From CAZJYI01 sp964550025 (GTDB lineage: Bacteria > Verrucomicrobiota > Kiritimatiellia > UBA8416 > CAYOBW01), in contig CAZJYI010000111.1 in the NCBI GenBank assembly GCA_964550025.1, forward strand, positions 1 to 39,759: a stretch of DNA of 39,759 nt. Reading direction: 5' to 3'. The translations under genes and the position numbers were made by a program. Below the pieces are notes generated by a model. That model saw nothing but the letters and a program-made list of their open reading frames with translations, was not told the origin of the DNA and did not search any database. How positions within the stretch are numbered: position 1 is the first letter of the stretch; every line of letters begins with the position of its first letter. Shown here in pieces: positions 15,884 through 25,004 of the stretch.

Positions 15884-17746
15884 ATGAAGAGACTACTGCT
15901 TGGAGGGTTGATAGCGGTCTGCGCAACCACCTGTACGGGGGTACAGGGCGGGCGGGTGTTTTACGTGGACTCGCGCGGGGGTAGCGACGAGCACGATGGC
16001 GCTACTCCGGCACGTGCGTGGAAGTCACTGGAGCGCGTGAATCGCGCGGAGTTGCGGCCGGGGGACACCGTGCGATTCAAGCGCGGTTGCTCCTGGCGCG
16101 GCTCACTGGTTCCGGTGAGCGGTGCGGAAGGGCGGCCGGTGACGTATGCCGCGTATGGTGAAGGAGGGAAGCCGCTGCTGCTCGGATCGGCTCCCCGTCA
16201 CAAGCGCTCGGACTGGGTCAAGACGGGTGACAACGTCTGGGCCACGCGGAAGCGGACCTGGACGCCAAGACACCGCATCGCCCACCTTGCACAGGGCGAA
16301 TGGAACTGCCACCGCGAGAACAGTGCCAGGGTTTCCACGCGCATGCAGAAGACCGAAGCGGGGCGTCATCTCGTCATCACCTGCCAGGCTCCCGGCACGC
16401 GCTCGAACCACGTCCAGGCGTGGGGGCCGGCGGTGGACTGGGACGCCGTCGGTCCGCATCCCGCCATGCTGTTCCGCTTCCGCGCGCGCAGTACGGTTCC
16501 CTTCAAACTCGGGTCCATCCGCGCGATCCGTTCCGGTCCGCCCTGGACGACGTATGCGGCGGGTCCGATGGAGGGCCCCATGGTGGAGAGCGATTGGCGT
16601 TCTTTCGAGACCAGGCTGACGGTACGCTCGCGCGGCGAGAGGGCGCGGCTTCACCTGGCGCTCGGGGGCCGCATTCCCGCGGGTGCGACGTTTGAGCTCG
16701 CTGCGATGGAACTGGTCGCGCTGGACAGTTCCCAGGAGCAGCCTCTCGACGTGGACGTGGGCAACATCATCTTCGACCACGGCAGGCACTGTGGCTGGAA
16801 GCGCTGGAGCCTTGAGGATGTGAAGCGTCCCTACGACTACTTCTATGACGGCAAGGAACAGCGCGTCTTCGTCTGTCTCGACAGGAATCCGGGCGAGGTG
16901 CACGACAGCGTCGAACTGGCTCTGAAGAGACACATTGTCAACCAGAACGGAAAGCACGATGTGGTTTACGACGGCCTGGCACTCAGGTACGGCGCGGCGC
17001 ACGGGTTCGGGGGCGGCGGCACGGCGCGCCTCGTCATTCGCAACTGCGACCTCTCCTACATCGGCGGCGGCCATCAACACACGCGACCGGACGGACGGCC
17101 CGTGCGCTACGGGAACGCGATCGAGTTCTGGGGCGCGTGCCGGGACAGCCTCGTCGAGGGCTGCCGGATCTGGCAGGTGTACGATGCGGCCTTGACCAAC
17201 CAAGGCCGCGGCGCGGATTCCATCCAGGAGAACATCACCTATCGAAACAACATCATCCACAACTGCGAGTACTCGTTCGAGTACTGGAACGGCCCGGAAA
17301 CGGCACGCACGCGCAACATCCGCTTCGTGAACAACACCTGCGTGGATGCCGGCGTCGTATGGTCCCACGCCCAGCGGCCCGACCAGAACGGAAGTCACCT
17401 GATGTTCTACTCCAACACGGCCGACACGCGCGGCATCGAGGTCAAGTACAACATCTTCTACAATTCCACCGAGTGGGGCAGCCGGTACAGCGCGGGGTGG
17501 AAACCGCTCCCCGACATGGACTACAACGCCTGGTACGTACCCAGGGGCGAACTCTGCTACTTCTTCAAGGAGCATATCGGCGGCAGCGACGTGGCGGGCT
17601 ATCGAGAGAAGACGGGACTCGACCGGAATTCGTTCTTCGGTTATCCGAAGCTGGTCGATCCGGCAAACGGCGACTTCCGGCTCGCACCAGATACACCCGT
17701 CAAGATCCGGGCTCCCCTGGGGAAGCCGATCGGTGCGGCTCACTGA
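15884..17746 (+). CDS. Secreted right-handed beta-helix protein (pectate-lyase-like)
   Basis: The frame is open from 15617, but ATG 15884 begins the signal peptide (MKRLLLGGLIAVCATTCTG) and is chosen, giving 620 residues. GAGGT lies about 10 bases before it. After the signal, VFYVDSRGGSDEHDG and TPARAWKSLERVN are the standard opening of secreted polysaccharide-lyase-like beta-helix proteins. A carbohydrate-binding-like beta-sandwich appears to be inserted at about 130-250 (ending IPAGATFELAAMELVAL). Helix rungs then resume (HDVVYDGLALRYGAAHG, RLVIRNCDLSYIGGGH, NITYRNNIIHNCEYSF, NIRFVNNTCVDAG). The ending PKLVDPANGDFRLAPDTPVK is the usual closing of such proteins. It is probably a glycan lyase or hydrolase outside the cytoplasm; catalytic residues are not identifiable. 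Confidence 0.8.
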   Translation: MKRLLLGGLIAVCATTCTGVQGGRVFYVDSRGGSDEHDGATPARAWKSLERVNRAELRPGDTVRFKRGCSWRGSLVPVSGAEGRPVTYAAYGEGGKPLLLGSAPRHKRSDWVKTGDNVWATRKRTWTPRHRIAHLAQGEWNCHRENSARVSTRMQKTEAGRHLVITCQAPGTRSNHVQAWGPAVDWDAVGPHPAMLFRFRARSTVPFKLGSIRAIRSGPPWTTYAAGPMEGPMVESDWRSFETRLTVRSRGERARLHLALGGRIPAGATFELAAMELVALDSSQEQPLDVDVGNIIFDHGRHCGWKRWSLEDVKRPYDYFYDGKEQRVFVCLDRNPGEVHDSVELALKRHIVNQNGKHDVVYDGLALRYGAAHGFGGGGTARLVIRNCDLSYIGGGHQHTRPDGRPVRYGNAIEFWGACRDSLVEGCRIWQVYDAALTNQGRGADSIQENITYRNNIIHNCEYSFEYWNGPETARTRNIRFVNNTCVDAGVVWSHAQRPDQNGSHLMFYSNTADTRGIEVKYNIFYNSTEWGSRYSAGWKPLPDMDYNAWYVPRGELCYFFKEHIGGSDVAGYREKTGLDRNSFFGYPKLVDPANGDFRLAPDTPVKIRAPLGKPIGAAH

Positions 17747-17785
17747 CCACGCACACGCTCAAACTGCGCAAGCGTGAAGGTTGCC

Positions 17786-17967
17786 CATCCCGCATATTTC
17801 ACACCTTCCCTACTGCGACCGCGTATAGCACGGCACCTCAAGGACTTTCGAACGATTGCCGACCTCAACGCATGTCTATGCGCCTTCGCCCGCCAATCAC
17901 TCGAAAGCCCTTGATCTGCCGCACTCTACGCGATCTCGCTACGGGAAGGTGTGAAATATGCGGGATG
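17786..17967 (-). repeat. 182-bp imperfect palindrome; possible structured RNA 3' of the jet operon
   Basis: A perfect 25-bp inverted repeat lies at 17786-17810 and 17943-17967. Inside it the arms continue to 17858 and 17894. From 17820 inward, 31 of 39 positions match. The 35-base loop (17859-17893) holds a further hairpin, CGCAT-GTCT-ATGCG (17869-17882). Five of the eight inner differences are transitions, and all five give G-U pairs if the minus strand is transcribed but A-C mismatches on the plus strand. That points to an RNA made on the minus strand, that is, the 3' region of the defence operon ending at 18114. No transposase is present. The remaining 367-bp gap (17747-18113) shows no gene. 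Confidence 0.7.
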
Positions 17968-18113
17968 CACGCAGTCCCCTTCGTTCAGAACTTCGCTTGG
18001 AACCTCGTTCCTCTTGACCGCGACACCGCATCGGATTGAACGGGGTTCCCAATCAAGTTCCCGGCGAGAAATCCCCGAGGAGCTTCTCGACCAGCCCGAT
18101 GGCCTGTTGGGCC

Positions 18114-19412
18114 CTACCGGGCCAGGTCCGTGATCAGGTCTGTGAGGATCTGCTCTTCGTGAAAGGCCTGGTTTCGAGCTGTCATGGCCGGACGGAGTTG
18201 CGGATCCCAGCACGCGTCGACTGGGCTGCCTTCAAGCGGCGATCCATTCGTGAGCGCTTCGTAGTCGCCCGTCCGGTAGCGCCAGGGCGTGATGCGGGGA
18301 GCAATGCGATGAATGTAGTTGGCGATGCGGATGCCTCCCCAGTCGAAATCCCCGTGGTAGCGCATTCGCGGTGATTGCGCGTCGCAGGCGATCAACAGTT
18401 TCTGGCAGGCGAGCGATGGCTGTCCTTCGGTGCAGATCATGGGGGCGCTGCCGGCGCCAAGCCTGATGGCGGCGGCCTCGAGCACCGAGGGGTTCTCGCA
18501 AACGTGGATGGCGCCGTCTTGACGGGGTTCCGGCGTCAATTGGCTGCACTGTCGAAGGAGAAGGCGGCAGGGCTCACCTGCATCGGCAAACCCGTTGACG
18601 GCTTCGGCGAACGGGGCGCCGTGAAAGCGAAGATTGAGGATCAGCACTGAGCTGCTGACCTCGTCGGGCAGTATGCGGTAGGTCTTCCAGATTTCTCGTG
18701 GCGCCGCGTCGGTCTGTCGGGTGATGCGCGCCAGTGCCCGGGACAGCAGGGTGCTTCCATCCAGCGCGTGACTGTCGCCCAGGGCGCAAGCGGCAAGATG
18801 GGTGCGCGGGATGTCGGTCGGGCCAGCCTCGGCGAGGGCCCTGAAGATGGACGAGAGATCCGCGAGCAGCGCTTCCGCCCCGGCGGTGTCCCGCTGACAG
18901 AGCGACCGCAGCGCGGACCGATCGAAGCTTCCGGGATGGCGCAGAATATCGGTAAGGGAAGCCGTGAGCGCGCCAAGGTCCGGCCGTTGAGCAGCCATCA
19001 GGTCGTGCCAATCAGCGACTCTGGAACGGAAACCCGCGACCAGGGCGTTCCGTACGGCCTTCTCGCGCTCCGCCTCCGCGGGTCGGGATCGGATTGGGCC
19101 ATCGATGGTCTCGAGCGCTTCCCGCAGGGACGAACAGAGGCCGGCGCGTACCAGGCGTCCCTCCAGGTCCGCGATCGACACGCGGAGCGTCTTTCCGGGA
19201 CGCGAGGCCGGCTTCCCGAAGAGCGCGGTAGCCGCATCCCATTCATCTGAACCGGGATTCGGCAGGCTACAAACCTTCGGCAGCGGCTTCCCATTTACGA
19301 GCGCGCGACGCAACCGCGTCCGCAGCCACTCCCAGCCGGGCGCCCCGAAAGAGGTCGCGAGGCGAGACTGGCGACTATTGGGATGGCTTTGCTCTGCGTA
19401 GGCCTGCTTCAT
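18114..19412 (-). CDS. jetD: Wadjet JetD-like nuclease subunit (TIGR02679; DUF3323 + DUF2399 Toprim)
   Basis: A 432-residue protein of apparently full length for TIGR02679. The N-terminal half is the helical DUF3323-type arm (GKPLPKVCSLPNP, LRVSIADLEGRLVRAG). The C-terminal half is the DUF2399 Toprim-like nuclease, with Glu306 in VCENPSVLEAAA, TEGQPS at 328-333, and the metal-binding pair D355/D357 in YHGDFDWGG. The closing motif AFHEEQILTDLITDL is also present. In Wadjet systems JetD cuts circular DNA recognised by the JetABC SMC-type complex. ATG 19412 follows AAAGGA. It is the last gene of the five-gene operon, 25 bp after the PIN-like gene. Of the jet genes here it is the only one that looks undamaged. 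Confidence 0.85.
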   Translation of the reverse strand: MKQAYAEQSHPNSRQSRLATSFGAPGWEWLRTRLRRALVNGKPLPKVCSLPNPGSDEWDAATALFGKPASRPGKTLRVSIADLEGRLVRAGLCSSLREALETIDGPIRSRPAEAEREKAVRNALVAGFRSRVADWHDLMAAQRPDLGALTASLTDILRHPGSFDRSALRSLCQRDTAGAEALLADLSSIFRALAEAGPTDIPRTHLAACALGDSHALDGSTLLSRALARITRQTDAAPREIWKTYRILPDEVSSSVLILNLRFHGAPFAEAVNGFADAGEPCRLLLRQCSQLTPEPRQDGAIHVCENPSVLEAAAIRLGAGSAPMICTEGQPSLACQKLLIACDAQSPRMRYHGDFDWGGIRIANYIHRIAPRITPWRYRTGDYEALTNGSPLEGSPVDACWDPQLRPAMTARNQAFHEEQILTDLITDLAR

Positions 19413-19437
19413 CGCGTTCCTTTCTTCTCATTCCGCT

Positions 19438-20439
19438 TCACCCGAACTCGAGCGGGGTGGAGTGGGAACCATCCACGGCACCTTCCTCTATCGAGAGCAC
19501 GCTGCGAATCATCGCCGCGAAATCCATGGCTACGATCTCATTGGTTTTGGAGCGTGTGAGCTGGGTCAGCTTGTTCTCTGCCATATCGTGGAAGCGGCCT
19601 TTGGTGCAGGGGTGTACCGAGAACTCCGACAGGCCGTCCAGTAGTATGCACAGCGCGCGAGTGCTTGCCGGCAGGTCTCGCTGGTCGGAGGTGGCGGACA
19701 ACTGCCGCAGAAGTCTCAGTGCGTCACTCGGAATGACGAACAGCTCCACCGGCGCGCGGTCCAGTTCGAGGAGGTAGATGTCGGCGAGGGCGTGCATGAT
19801 GCAGAAGGCCGGATCGGCTCGTCCGTCGGCGGGCCTGCAGTACCCTTCGCTTGCCTTCAGGCCCTTTACTCCCGAGTTACCCGCGACATTGAGCATGTAC
19901 CCGAATAGAGGCCCTTTGCGTCCCGTGCGGCTTGAAAGCGTGACCGAGGATTTGGCGATGCTGTCCGCCGACCCGAAGTGGTTCCGAATGCGCCGCCTGC
20001 GTCTCCGGCATTTCTTGAGCCGCTTTTCGGTCAGCCCCTGCTTCAACGCGAGTGCGATCGCCGATGGCTCGCGAACGTAGTCGGCGCGCAACTCTTCTGC
20101 TCTGCTTGCCGGCTCCTGTTTCGGCAACCGAATGCCGGGCAGCGGGTGATGTGTCAAGCGGCCCTGCCGATCCAGAGTAAGCGACAGGAATCCCGCCTTG
20201 CGCGCCTGATTGTGCAGCACGCGGTCTCTCGTAACCAGAACGGTTTTCTTGCCCAACACCTTATCCAGGATCTCCACGTCGGGGATTCCATGGTGCGCGT
20301 CGTCCAGCCAGAGGATCTCACCGGCACGCCGCCCGAGCCAGTTCGACGCCTCACGCATGAGCGCACTCTCCCGACCCACGCCGGCATCAACGACCACGCG
20401 CAGTTGTTTTGCCGCTCGGATGTCGTTGGGCGTCTTCAT
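19438..20439 (-). CDS. PIN-like domain protein inserted between jetC and jetD
   Basis: This 333-residue protein starts 3 nt after the jetC stop (TAA GCC ATG), so translation is likely coupled. Residues 12-105 look like a PIN-like domain of the DUF5615/Mut7-C kind: RVVVDAGVGRES (D18), WLDDAHHGIPDVEIL (D46, D47, D54) and VLVTRDRVLHNQARKAGF (D72). These are spaced as in RNA- or DNA-cutting PIN enzymes. A very basic segment (KRLKKCRRRRRRIRNHF, 139-155) could bind nucleic acid. The remaining 170 residues (TGRKGPLFGYMLNVAG, DPAFCIMHALADIYLLELD, HDMAENKLTQLTRSKTNEI) are unrecognised. PIN domains usually act as Mg-dependent nucleases. Its position within a Wadjet operon suggests an added effector, regulator or toxin-like safeguard, but that is inference. 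The frame is intact although three neighbours are damaged. Confidence 0.7.
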   Translation of the reverse strand: MKTPNDIRAAKQLRVVVDAGVGRESALMREASNWLGRRAGEILWLDDAHHGIPDVEILDKVLGKKTVLVTRDRVLHNQARKAGFLSLTLDRQGRLTHHPLPGIRLPKQEPASRAEELRADYVREPSAIALALKQGLTEKRLKKCRRRRRRIRNHFGSADSIAKSSVTLSSRTGRKGPLFGYMLNVAGNSGVKGLKASEGYCRPADGRADPAFCIMHALADIYLLELDRAPVELFVIPSDALRLLRQLSATSDQRDLPASTRALCILLDGLSEFSVHPCTKGRFHDMAENKLTQLTRSKTNEIVAMDFAAMIRSVLSIEEGAVDGSHSTPLEFG

Positions 20440-20442
20440 GGC

Positions 20443-23400
20443 TTAGCTGAAAAGGTTGGGCTGATCGGAGGGGGTGTCGGTTACGGGGGCTCGGGGCCGG
20501 GCCGGCGGGGGAGTGTTTCGTTGCCGTTTCTCCTTGCCGTTCCAGACCCAGCGGGTGACGGCGATGGCGTCGATGCCGGGGCGGGTGGCGAGCTGGTAGA
20601 TGGCCAGCCCGCGCACACTGGGATAGCAGCCCCATTCTCGCTCGGAGGTCATGACAAGATCCAGGTCGAACTGATGCAGCAGGTCCATGCACTTGCCGCG
20701 CATGTCGGAATCGATGCCGACGAAGGCTTCGTCGAGCATGATGAGCCGGGGCGCGTGGGGGATGTTGTGATAGTGGGCCGCGGCGGCGGCGAACTGCGGG
20801 ATGGTGAGGGCGATGGCCTTTTCGCCGCCCGACCCCGTGCCGTGGGTACGCCTGGTGAGTCGCTGCCACCGGCCGGCCTGGTGTCGTTCGACGCCAAAGG
20901 CGTGCCACCGGCGATAGTCGACGGCACGCTCCAACCGTTCTCCCCATCCCATGGCTTCGTCCTCTTCATCCACTTCGCGGATGCGGTCCTGTAGAAAACC
21001 GGCCAGCATGTCGCGGTCCTCGGGCGACAGGATTTCCTGGGACTGTGCCAGGAGCCGGCGGGCTTCGGCCAGGCCGGCGGGACCGTCCGTGCGCGGTGCC
21101 CAGACAAACCGAAGCCGCATACCGGTGCTCATGGGGTGCTTCTCCAGCTCGGCGTTCATGTCGGCGACAAACCTGTCCGCGTCGCGGATCTGGTGATGGA
21201 GATGATGCGCGATTTCGCCGATAAGGTAGTTCTCAATGAACTTGCGTTCGTTGGCGGCCAGCAGTTGTCGGCGCTGGTTGACTTCGTCCTCGAGGCAGAG
21301 TCCCAGTTCCCGCATGGATCGGACCTGTCCCTGGTAGGGGCAACTGACGATGGTGATGTCGTGATGGCTTTCGCTGACGGGGGAGTAGTGGTGTGCCGTG
21401 AGGGTGGTCTGAAGATCATGGAACCGTTGCTGCAGCTCGTTCTGGATTCGATCCCGCGCATCGTCGCTCCAGGAGACGGCGTCGGGGAGTTGACGATCGA
21501 TCTCACGCGCGAACTCCACGGCGGGGTTGACGGCCAATTCGGCGGCCCGTGCCGGGTCGGGCGCGCTTTCGAGCGCAAGGTCTGCTTCATCGACAATGCT
21601 TGTCGAAACGAAGCTGCGAAACGATTGATGGTGAAGGGCTCGCGCTTCACCGGTTGTGTCTAGTTGTTCGTGGGCGATGGCTTCTCGCTCCCGGCAGCGC
21701 GCACAGACCTCCCGGGCCGAGATTTCGTCTTCACGCGCCGTCTCAAGGTTCTGTTCGCTCTTCTTGATGCGTTCCGCGACGCGATCCAGGCTGGCCTTGA
21801 TTTCGCGTACGGCTTTGCCGGCGGTCTCGTTGAGGGTTTTGAATTCGCGCTCCCGGCGCGTGCTTTCCACTTCCGCGCGGCGGTGCAGGTCGCTGCATTC
21901 GTTGAGACGCGCTTCGGCCCGTTTCAGCTCCTCGTGAGCTTGCATCGCCCGCTGCCGCGCGGACTGCGCACGTTCCATCGCCAGCCAGAGTGCGTTCAAG
22001 GCCGTTCCGAAGGCGCGGGAGGCGTCGGCGAGGCCATCGAGATCGTCTGCCCAGGATGCAAGATGAAGGTCTGACGCGGTCTCACGGTAGGCGGTCCGGG
22101 CTGCTTCGAGCTTCCAGCGACAGTCGCGCAGGCGGTCCGCGAGCTGAAGCAGCTCTTCACGTTCACGGGCAACATCGGCGTCGGCCCGTCGGCTATCTCG
22201 ATCGGCGGCCAGGACGGGGCGCGAGTCGGGAAGGGCTCTATACTCGGCTTGTCGGGCGGTCTCTTCCTCAGCAAGGGCTTTCAGGTTCCGGGAGCAGCGG
22301 GCATCTTCCGTGCGCAGGAAGTCGCGCTCTTTCTCGATTTCCGATAGCCGCCGTCGGCGTGCCTGCTCGCGTGCGGATGCGCCGAGATACTCGGCCGCCG
22401 GCTTTCGCCAGCGCCCCTGCAAGAGCCCCTGTTTCCAGTAGCCGTCCGTCGTGGCAATGGTGTGGTGTTCTCCGGGGACGGAAGAAATGCAAGAGAGGAT
22501 TCTCTCGACGTTCTCACTCCGGATTCCGTCGGCGTTGCCGTCCTGTGGGTCCATGTCGGCGCGCAGCAGGGAAAGCAGGGACTTGCCGGCTCCACAGGGC
22601 AGCGATTCCGCCGAAAGCAGGACGTCTCCGTCGGGGGCAATCGCGGAGATGTCAATCAGGCTCCCGGCGGGTGTAACCCAGGCGTCAAGCAATCCCGCGG
22701 CTTCGAGTGCGGCTTCAAGCGAGGCACGTTGCTCAGCCGGGACGTCATCTCGGAAGTCGCACAGGCGCCACAGGGGGGCACCGGCGCGTTCCGTGCGGGC
22801 GTCGTGGTCGCGCGTGTGGGGAGACGGAGGTTCCCGGTCGACTCCCTCGGCGATCCGTTTGGCCTCCGCATCCAGCTCGTCATCCAATTCCCGAATGGAC
22901 TCTCGTTCGCCTTCGACGGCCAGGCGACGGCGCTCGAGATCGCGGGTGGCTGCACGGCAGGCTTCCGCCGCGGCCTCTTCGATCGGTTGCGGGGGAGAAA
23001 GGGCTTCGCTCCAGATAGCGGTTTGTTCGAGTACGCTCTCCAGCTTGGGGATGCTCAGCAGCGTGAGAGAACCGGTCCAATCGGCGATGCCGGCAAGGTA
23101 GTCATCAACAGCGGCCTGGCGCTGACGATGGCATTCCGCGGCTTCGCCTTGCACGCGGTCAAAGCGCTCGCGTTGTTGTTGTTCGAGATCCGCTGCCCGC
23201 CTTTCGTCGGACTGCGCTTCGTTGATCTTCCGTAGCATCTCCCGGAGATGACGAAGGCTCTCCTCAATATGGTTGGCCAGGTCATCAAGCGGCTTGCAAA
23301 TGCCTGGGTGCTGTGTCCCGTCCTCCAGAATGTGGTCGAAGCGCTCCCCGATGCCGATTCCTTCCGCGGCGAGACGCGCGTTGGACTGTGAGGCGTCCAC

Positions 23401-24042
23401 GGCGGCGTTTTCGGTGTCGGCCAGGCCTTGCGTTTCGACCTGCTCCGCTCGGCGCTTGTCGCGCTCGGCTGTCTGTTCGTCGAGGTCGTCACGCGCCCGA
23501 TCGAGACGTTCCCGCGCATCCCTCCGGTCCTGGTCAAGGCGGTCAAGCTGCTCAGCCTGCCGCATGGCCGGGCTGGCGCGCAAGGCATCGGATTCGGCAC
23601 GGTGTGCTTCAAGCTCAAGGGCGTGTCTATCGACCTCGGCGCGGCTCTTCTCGGTCGCTTCTTCGGCATCGACACGTCTCTGTTCTGCTTCGCGGAGGTT
23701 TCGCTGGGCGTGTTCGTACTGGCTATGGGCTTTTCGCAGGGACTCGGAGCGTTCCCCGGAAACCATGCGAGCATAGCGACGGTAAGTCTTGCGGAACGAG
23801 GCGATAGCCTCAACGGCCGCCTTGTAGTTGTCGAGCGATTGGCGGTCTTCCTCGAGTGAGCGAAACGACTCGGCGACCTCATGCAATATATTGGGAGCAA
23901 GGGGCGGCAAGCTGTTGCTGAGAGCCTCCGACAAACGCCGTTCATCAAGCTGCCGCGAAAGCTGTGGCTGGCGCAACTGGATCAGGAGATCGATCAGCGC
24001 GCTGTAGCGTTCTTCGCCAAGCTGGAAGAGGTGATCGTCCAC
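20443..24042 (-). CDS. jetC: Wadjet JetC-like SMC ATPase (TIGR02680), N-terminal ATPase half missing
   Basis: The open frame has 1199 residues from GTG 24042. Family homology appears to extend upstream to about 24106 (GTLYTKVGEYRRAVDDHLF), then meets TGA at 24118-24120. Long coiled coils (many Glu/Arg/Ala-rich heptads, about 60-330 and 540-800) flank a central domain. At the C-terminus are the ABC signature GTGSGGEKAIALT (1068-1080), Walker B RLIMLDEAF (1099-1107) and D-loop VGIDSDMR. Full TIGR02680 proteins, about 1350 residues, begin with 150-200 residues holding the P-loop (GxNGxGKS). That part is absent here and found nowhere else in the window. Without Walker A the protein should not hydrolyse ATP. 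The gene overlaps jetB by 49 bp, exactly where jetB also loses its homology. Confidence 0.85.
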   Translation of the reverse strand: MDDHLFQLGEERYSALIDLLIQLRQPQLSRQLDERRLSEALSNSLPPLAPNILHEVAESFRSLEEDRQSLDNYKAAVEAIASFRKTYRRYARMVSGERSESLRKAHSQYEHAQRNLREAEQRRVDAEEATEKSRAEVDRHALELEAHRAESDALRASPAMRQAEQLDRLDQDRRDARERLDRARDDLDEQTAERDKRRAEQVETQGLADTENAAVDASQSNARLAAEGIGIGERFDHILEDGTQHPGICKPLDDLANHIEESLRHLREMLRKINEAQSDERRAADLEQQQRERFDRVQGEAAECHRQRQAAVDDYLAGIADWTGSLTLLSIPKLESVLEQTAIWSEALSPPQPIEEAAAEACRAATRDLERRRLAVEGERESIRELDDELDAEAKRIAEGVDREPPSPHTRDHDARTERAGAPLWRLCDFRDDVPAEQRASLEAALEAAGLLDAWVTPAGSLIDISAIAPDGDVLLSAESLPCGAGKSLLSLLRADMDPQDGNADGIRSENVERILSCISSVPGEHHTIATTDGYWKQGLLQGRWRKPAAEYLGASAREQARRRRLSEIEKERDFLRTEDARCSRNLKALAEEETARQAEYRALPDSRPVLAADRDSRRADADVAREREELLQLADRLRDCRWKLEAARTAYRETASDLHLASWADDLDGLADASRAFGTALNALWLAMERAQSARQRAMQAHEELKRAEARLNECSDLHRRAEVESTRREREFKTLNETAGKAVREIKASLDRVAERIKKSEQNLETAREDEISAREVCARCREREAIAHEQLDTTGEARALHHQSFRSFVSTSIVDEADLALESAPDPARAAELAVNPAVEFAREIDRQLPDAVSWSDDARDRIQNELQQRFHDLQTTLTAHHYSPVSESHHDITIVSCPYQGQVRSMRELGLCLEDEVNQRRQLLAANERKFIENYLIGEIAHHLHHQIRDADRFVADMNAELEKHPMSTGMRLRFVWAPRTDGPAGLAEARRLLAQSQEILSPEDRDMLAGFLQDRIREVDEEDEAMGWGERLERAVDYRRWHAFGVERHQAGRWQRLTRRTHGTGSGGEKAIALTIPQFAAAAAHYHNIPHAPRLIMLDEAFVGIDSDMRGKCMDLLHQFDLDLVMTSEREWGCYPSVRGLAIYQLATRPGIDAIAVTRWVWNGKEKRQRNTPPPARPRAPVTDTPSDQPNLFS

Positions 24043-25004
24043 CGCACGGCGGTACTCACCGACCTTGGTGTAGAGTGTGCCGTGCGCACCGAGTGCGTCG
24101 CGGCAGGCATGGCGTGATCAGTGAGCTTCCGCAGGGGATCCACCATCGCGATACCCTCGGCGCGGATCTCGGCGACCAGGCCGGTGGCGGTCTCGATCTC
24201 GTGCGTCAAGCGGGCGCGCTGAGAGCTCAGATAGCTTCGCTCTTCCTCGAAGAGTTCCGCGTAGTAGACAACCGGGTGGTCCAGCAAGAGACGTGTCAGC
24301 GTTGTGCGGGAGCGCCGCCGCCGTGCGGTGTCGCCTTCTGAGAACAGTTCCGAAGGGTGAAGTCGCGCGGGGCGCTCGTCGGCCGTCAGGCCGGAAAGCG
24401 TTGAAGGACCGCACTGCATGGCAGCCACACGTGCCAGCACGGATCGATTGATGGTGTACAGGACCTCCCCGCTGTGCTGGATGTAACCCTCCTCATCGCC
24501 ATGTACTCGCGTGAGCACGCCGCGTTCGACGAGTATCCGGATGGCGGCAATCAGGTCCAGGCGTTCGGCGCGCCGTTCGAAACGCACGGCCATTCCCACG
24601 CGGTCGAACACGTCATCGCCGCGGACCTTCATCATCACCTGCTCGGCTATGTGCCCCAGGATCGTCTGTCGTTCCGCCTTTTCAAGCACGGACAGGACGA
24701 TGCAGAGCAGCGCGTACCGTCGCCGACTGAATGGAACGCCCTTGTGATCGCGCGCGGGAAATGATGGGTCGTCCAGGCGCGCGGGAATCTTGCTCAAACG
24801 CGCATATTCGCGTTCAACAACCAGCGGCCACGCCGGCTCGGATGCAAACCACCCTCGCAGCCAGTCCGCGTGTCGGCGAACCAGGCGGAATTCATCACTC
24901 TGCCGCCCACCTGCTTCCAGCAGCGGACTCTGAAGCAGGGCGCGCACGCATGTCTGGCGCTCGCCCCGTGCTTCGCGTTCGCGAATCTGATCGATTGTGC
25001 TCAC
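23994..25004 (-). CDS. jetB: Wadjet JetB-like protein (TIGR02678/DUF2398), C-terminus lost
   Basis: The first 300 residues match TIGR02678, the kleisin-associated (KITE/MukE-like) partner of the SMC-type complex. Characteristic segments are LVRRHADWLRGWFASEPAWP, PFSRRRYALLCIVLSVLE, RFERRAERLDLIAAIRIL and LLDHPVVYYAELFEEERSY, ending in EIRAEGIAMVDPLRKLTDHA. After residue 303 the sequence turns into Ser/Thr-rich text (VRTAHSTPRSVSTAVRW) that is the out-of-frame reading of jetC, and stops at 23994. Family members continue for about 80-100 residues, so the C-terminal domain is missing. The start overlaps the jetA stop by 4 bp (ATGA at 25001-25004). The shared breakpoint with jetC near 24100 indicates one deletion or misjoin. 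Confidence 0.85.
   Translation of the reverse strand: MSTIDQIREREARGERQTCVRALLQSPLLEAGGRQSDEFRLVRRHADWLRGWFASEPAWPLVVEREYARLSKIPARLDDPSFPARDHKGVPFSRRRYALLCIVLSVLEKAERQTILGHIAEQVMMKVRGDDVFDRVGMAVRFERRAERLDLIAAIRILVERGVLTRVHGDEEGYIQHSGEVLYTINRSVLARVAAMQCGPSTLSGLTADERPARLHPSELFSEGDTARRRRSRTTLTRLLLDHPVVYYAELFEEERSYLSSQRARLTHEIETATGLVAEIRAEGIAMVDPLRKLTDHAMPAATHSVRTAHSTPRSVSTAVRWTITSSSLAKNATAR

Noticed and set aside
16103..17743. 546-codon open frame on the minus strand opposite the beta-helix gene
   Set aside because: It is a shadow caused by high GC at third positions. The plus strand has a signal peptide and beta-helix motifs; the antisense protein is Arg/Val/Asp-rich without motifs.
17786..17967. 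Insertion sequence or MITE
   Set aside because: The inverted repeats would suit a small element, but there is no transposase, no visible target duplication, and the wobble bias favours an RNA structure. It is kept as a repeat, and the mobile option is not excluded.
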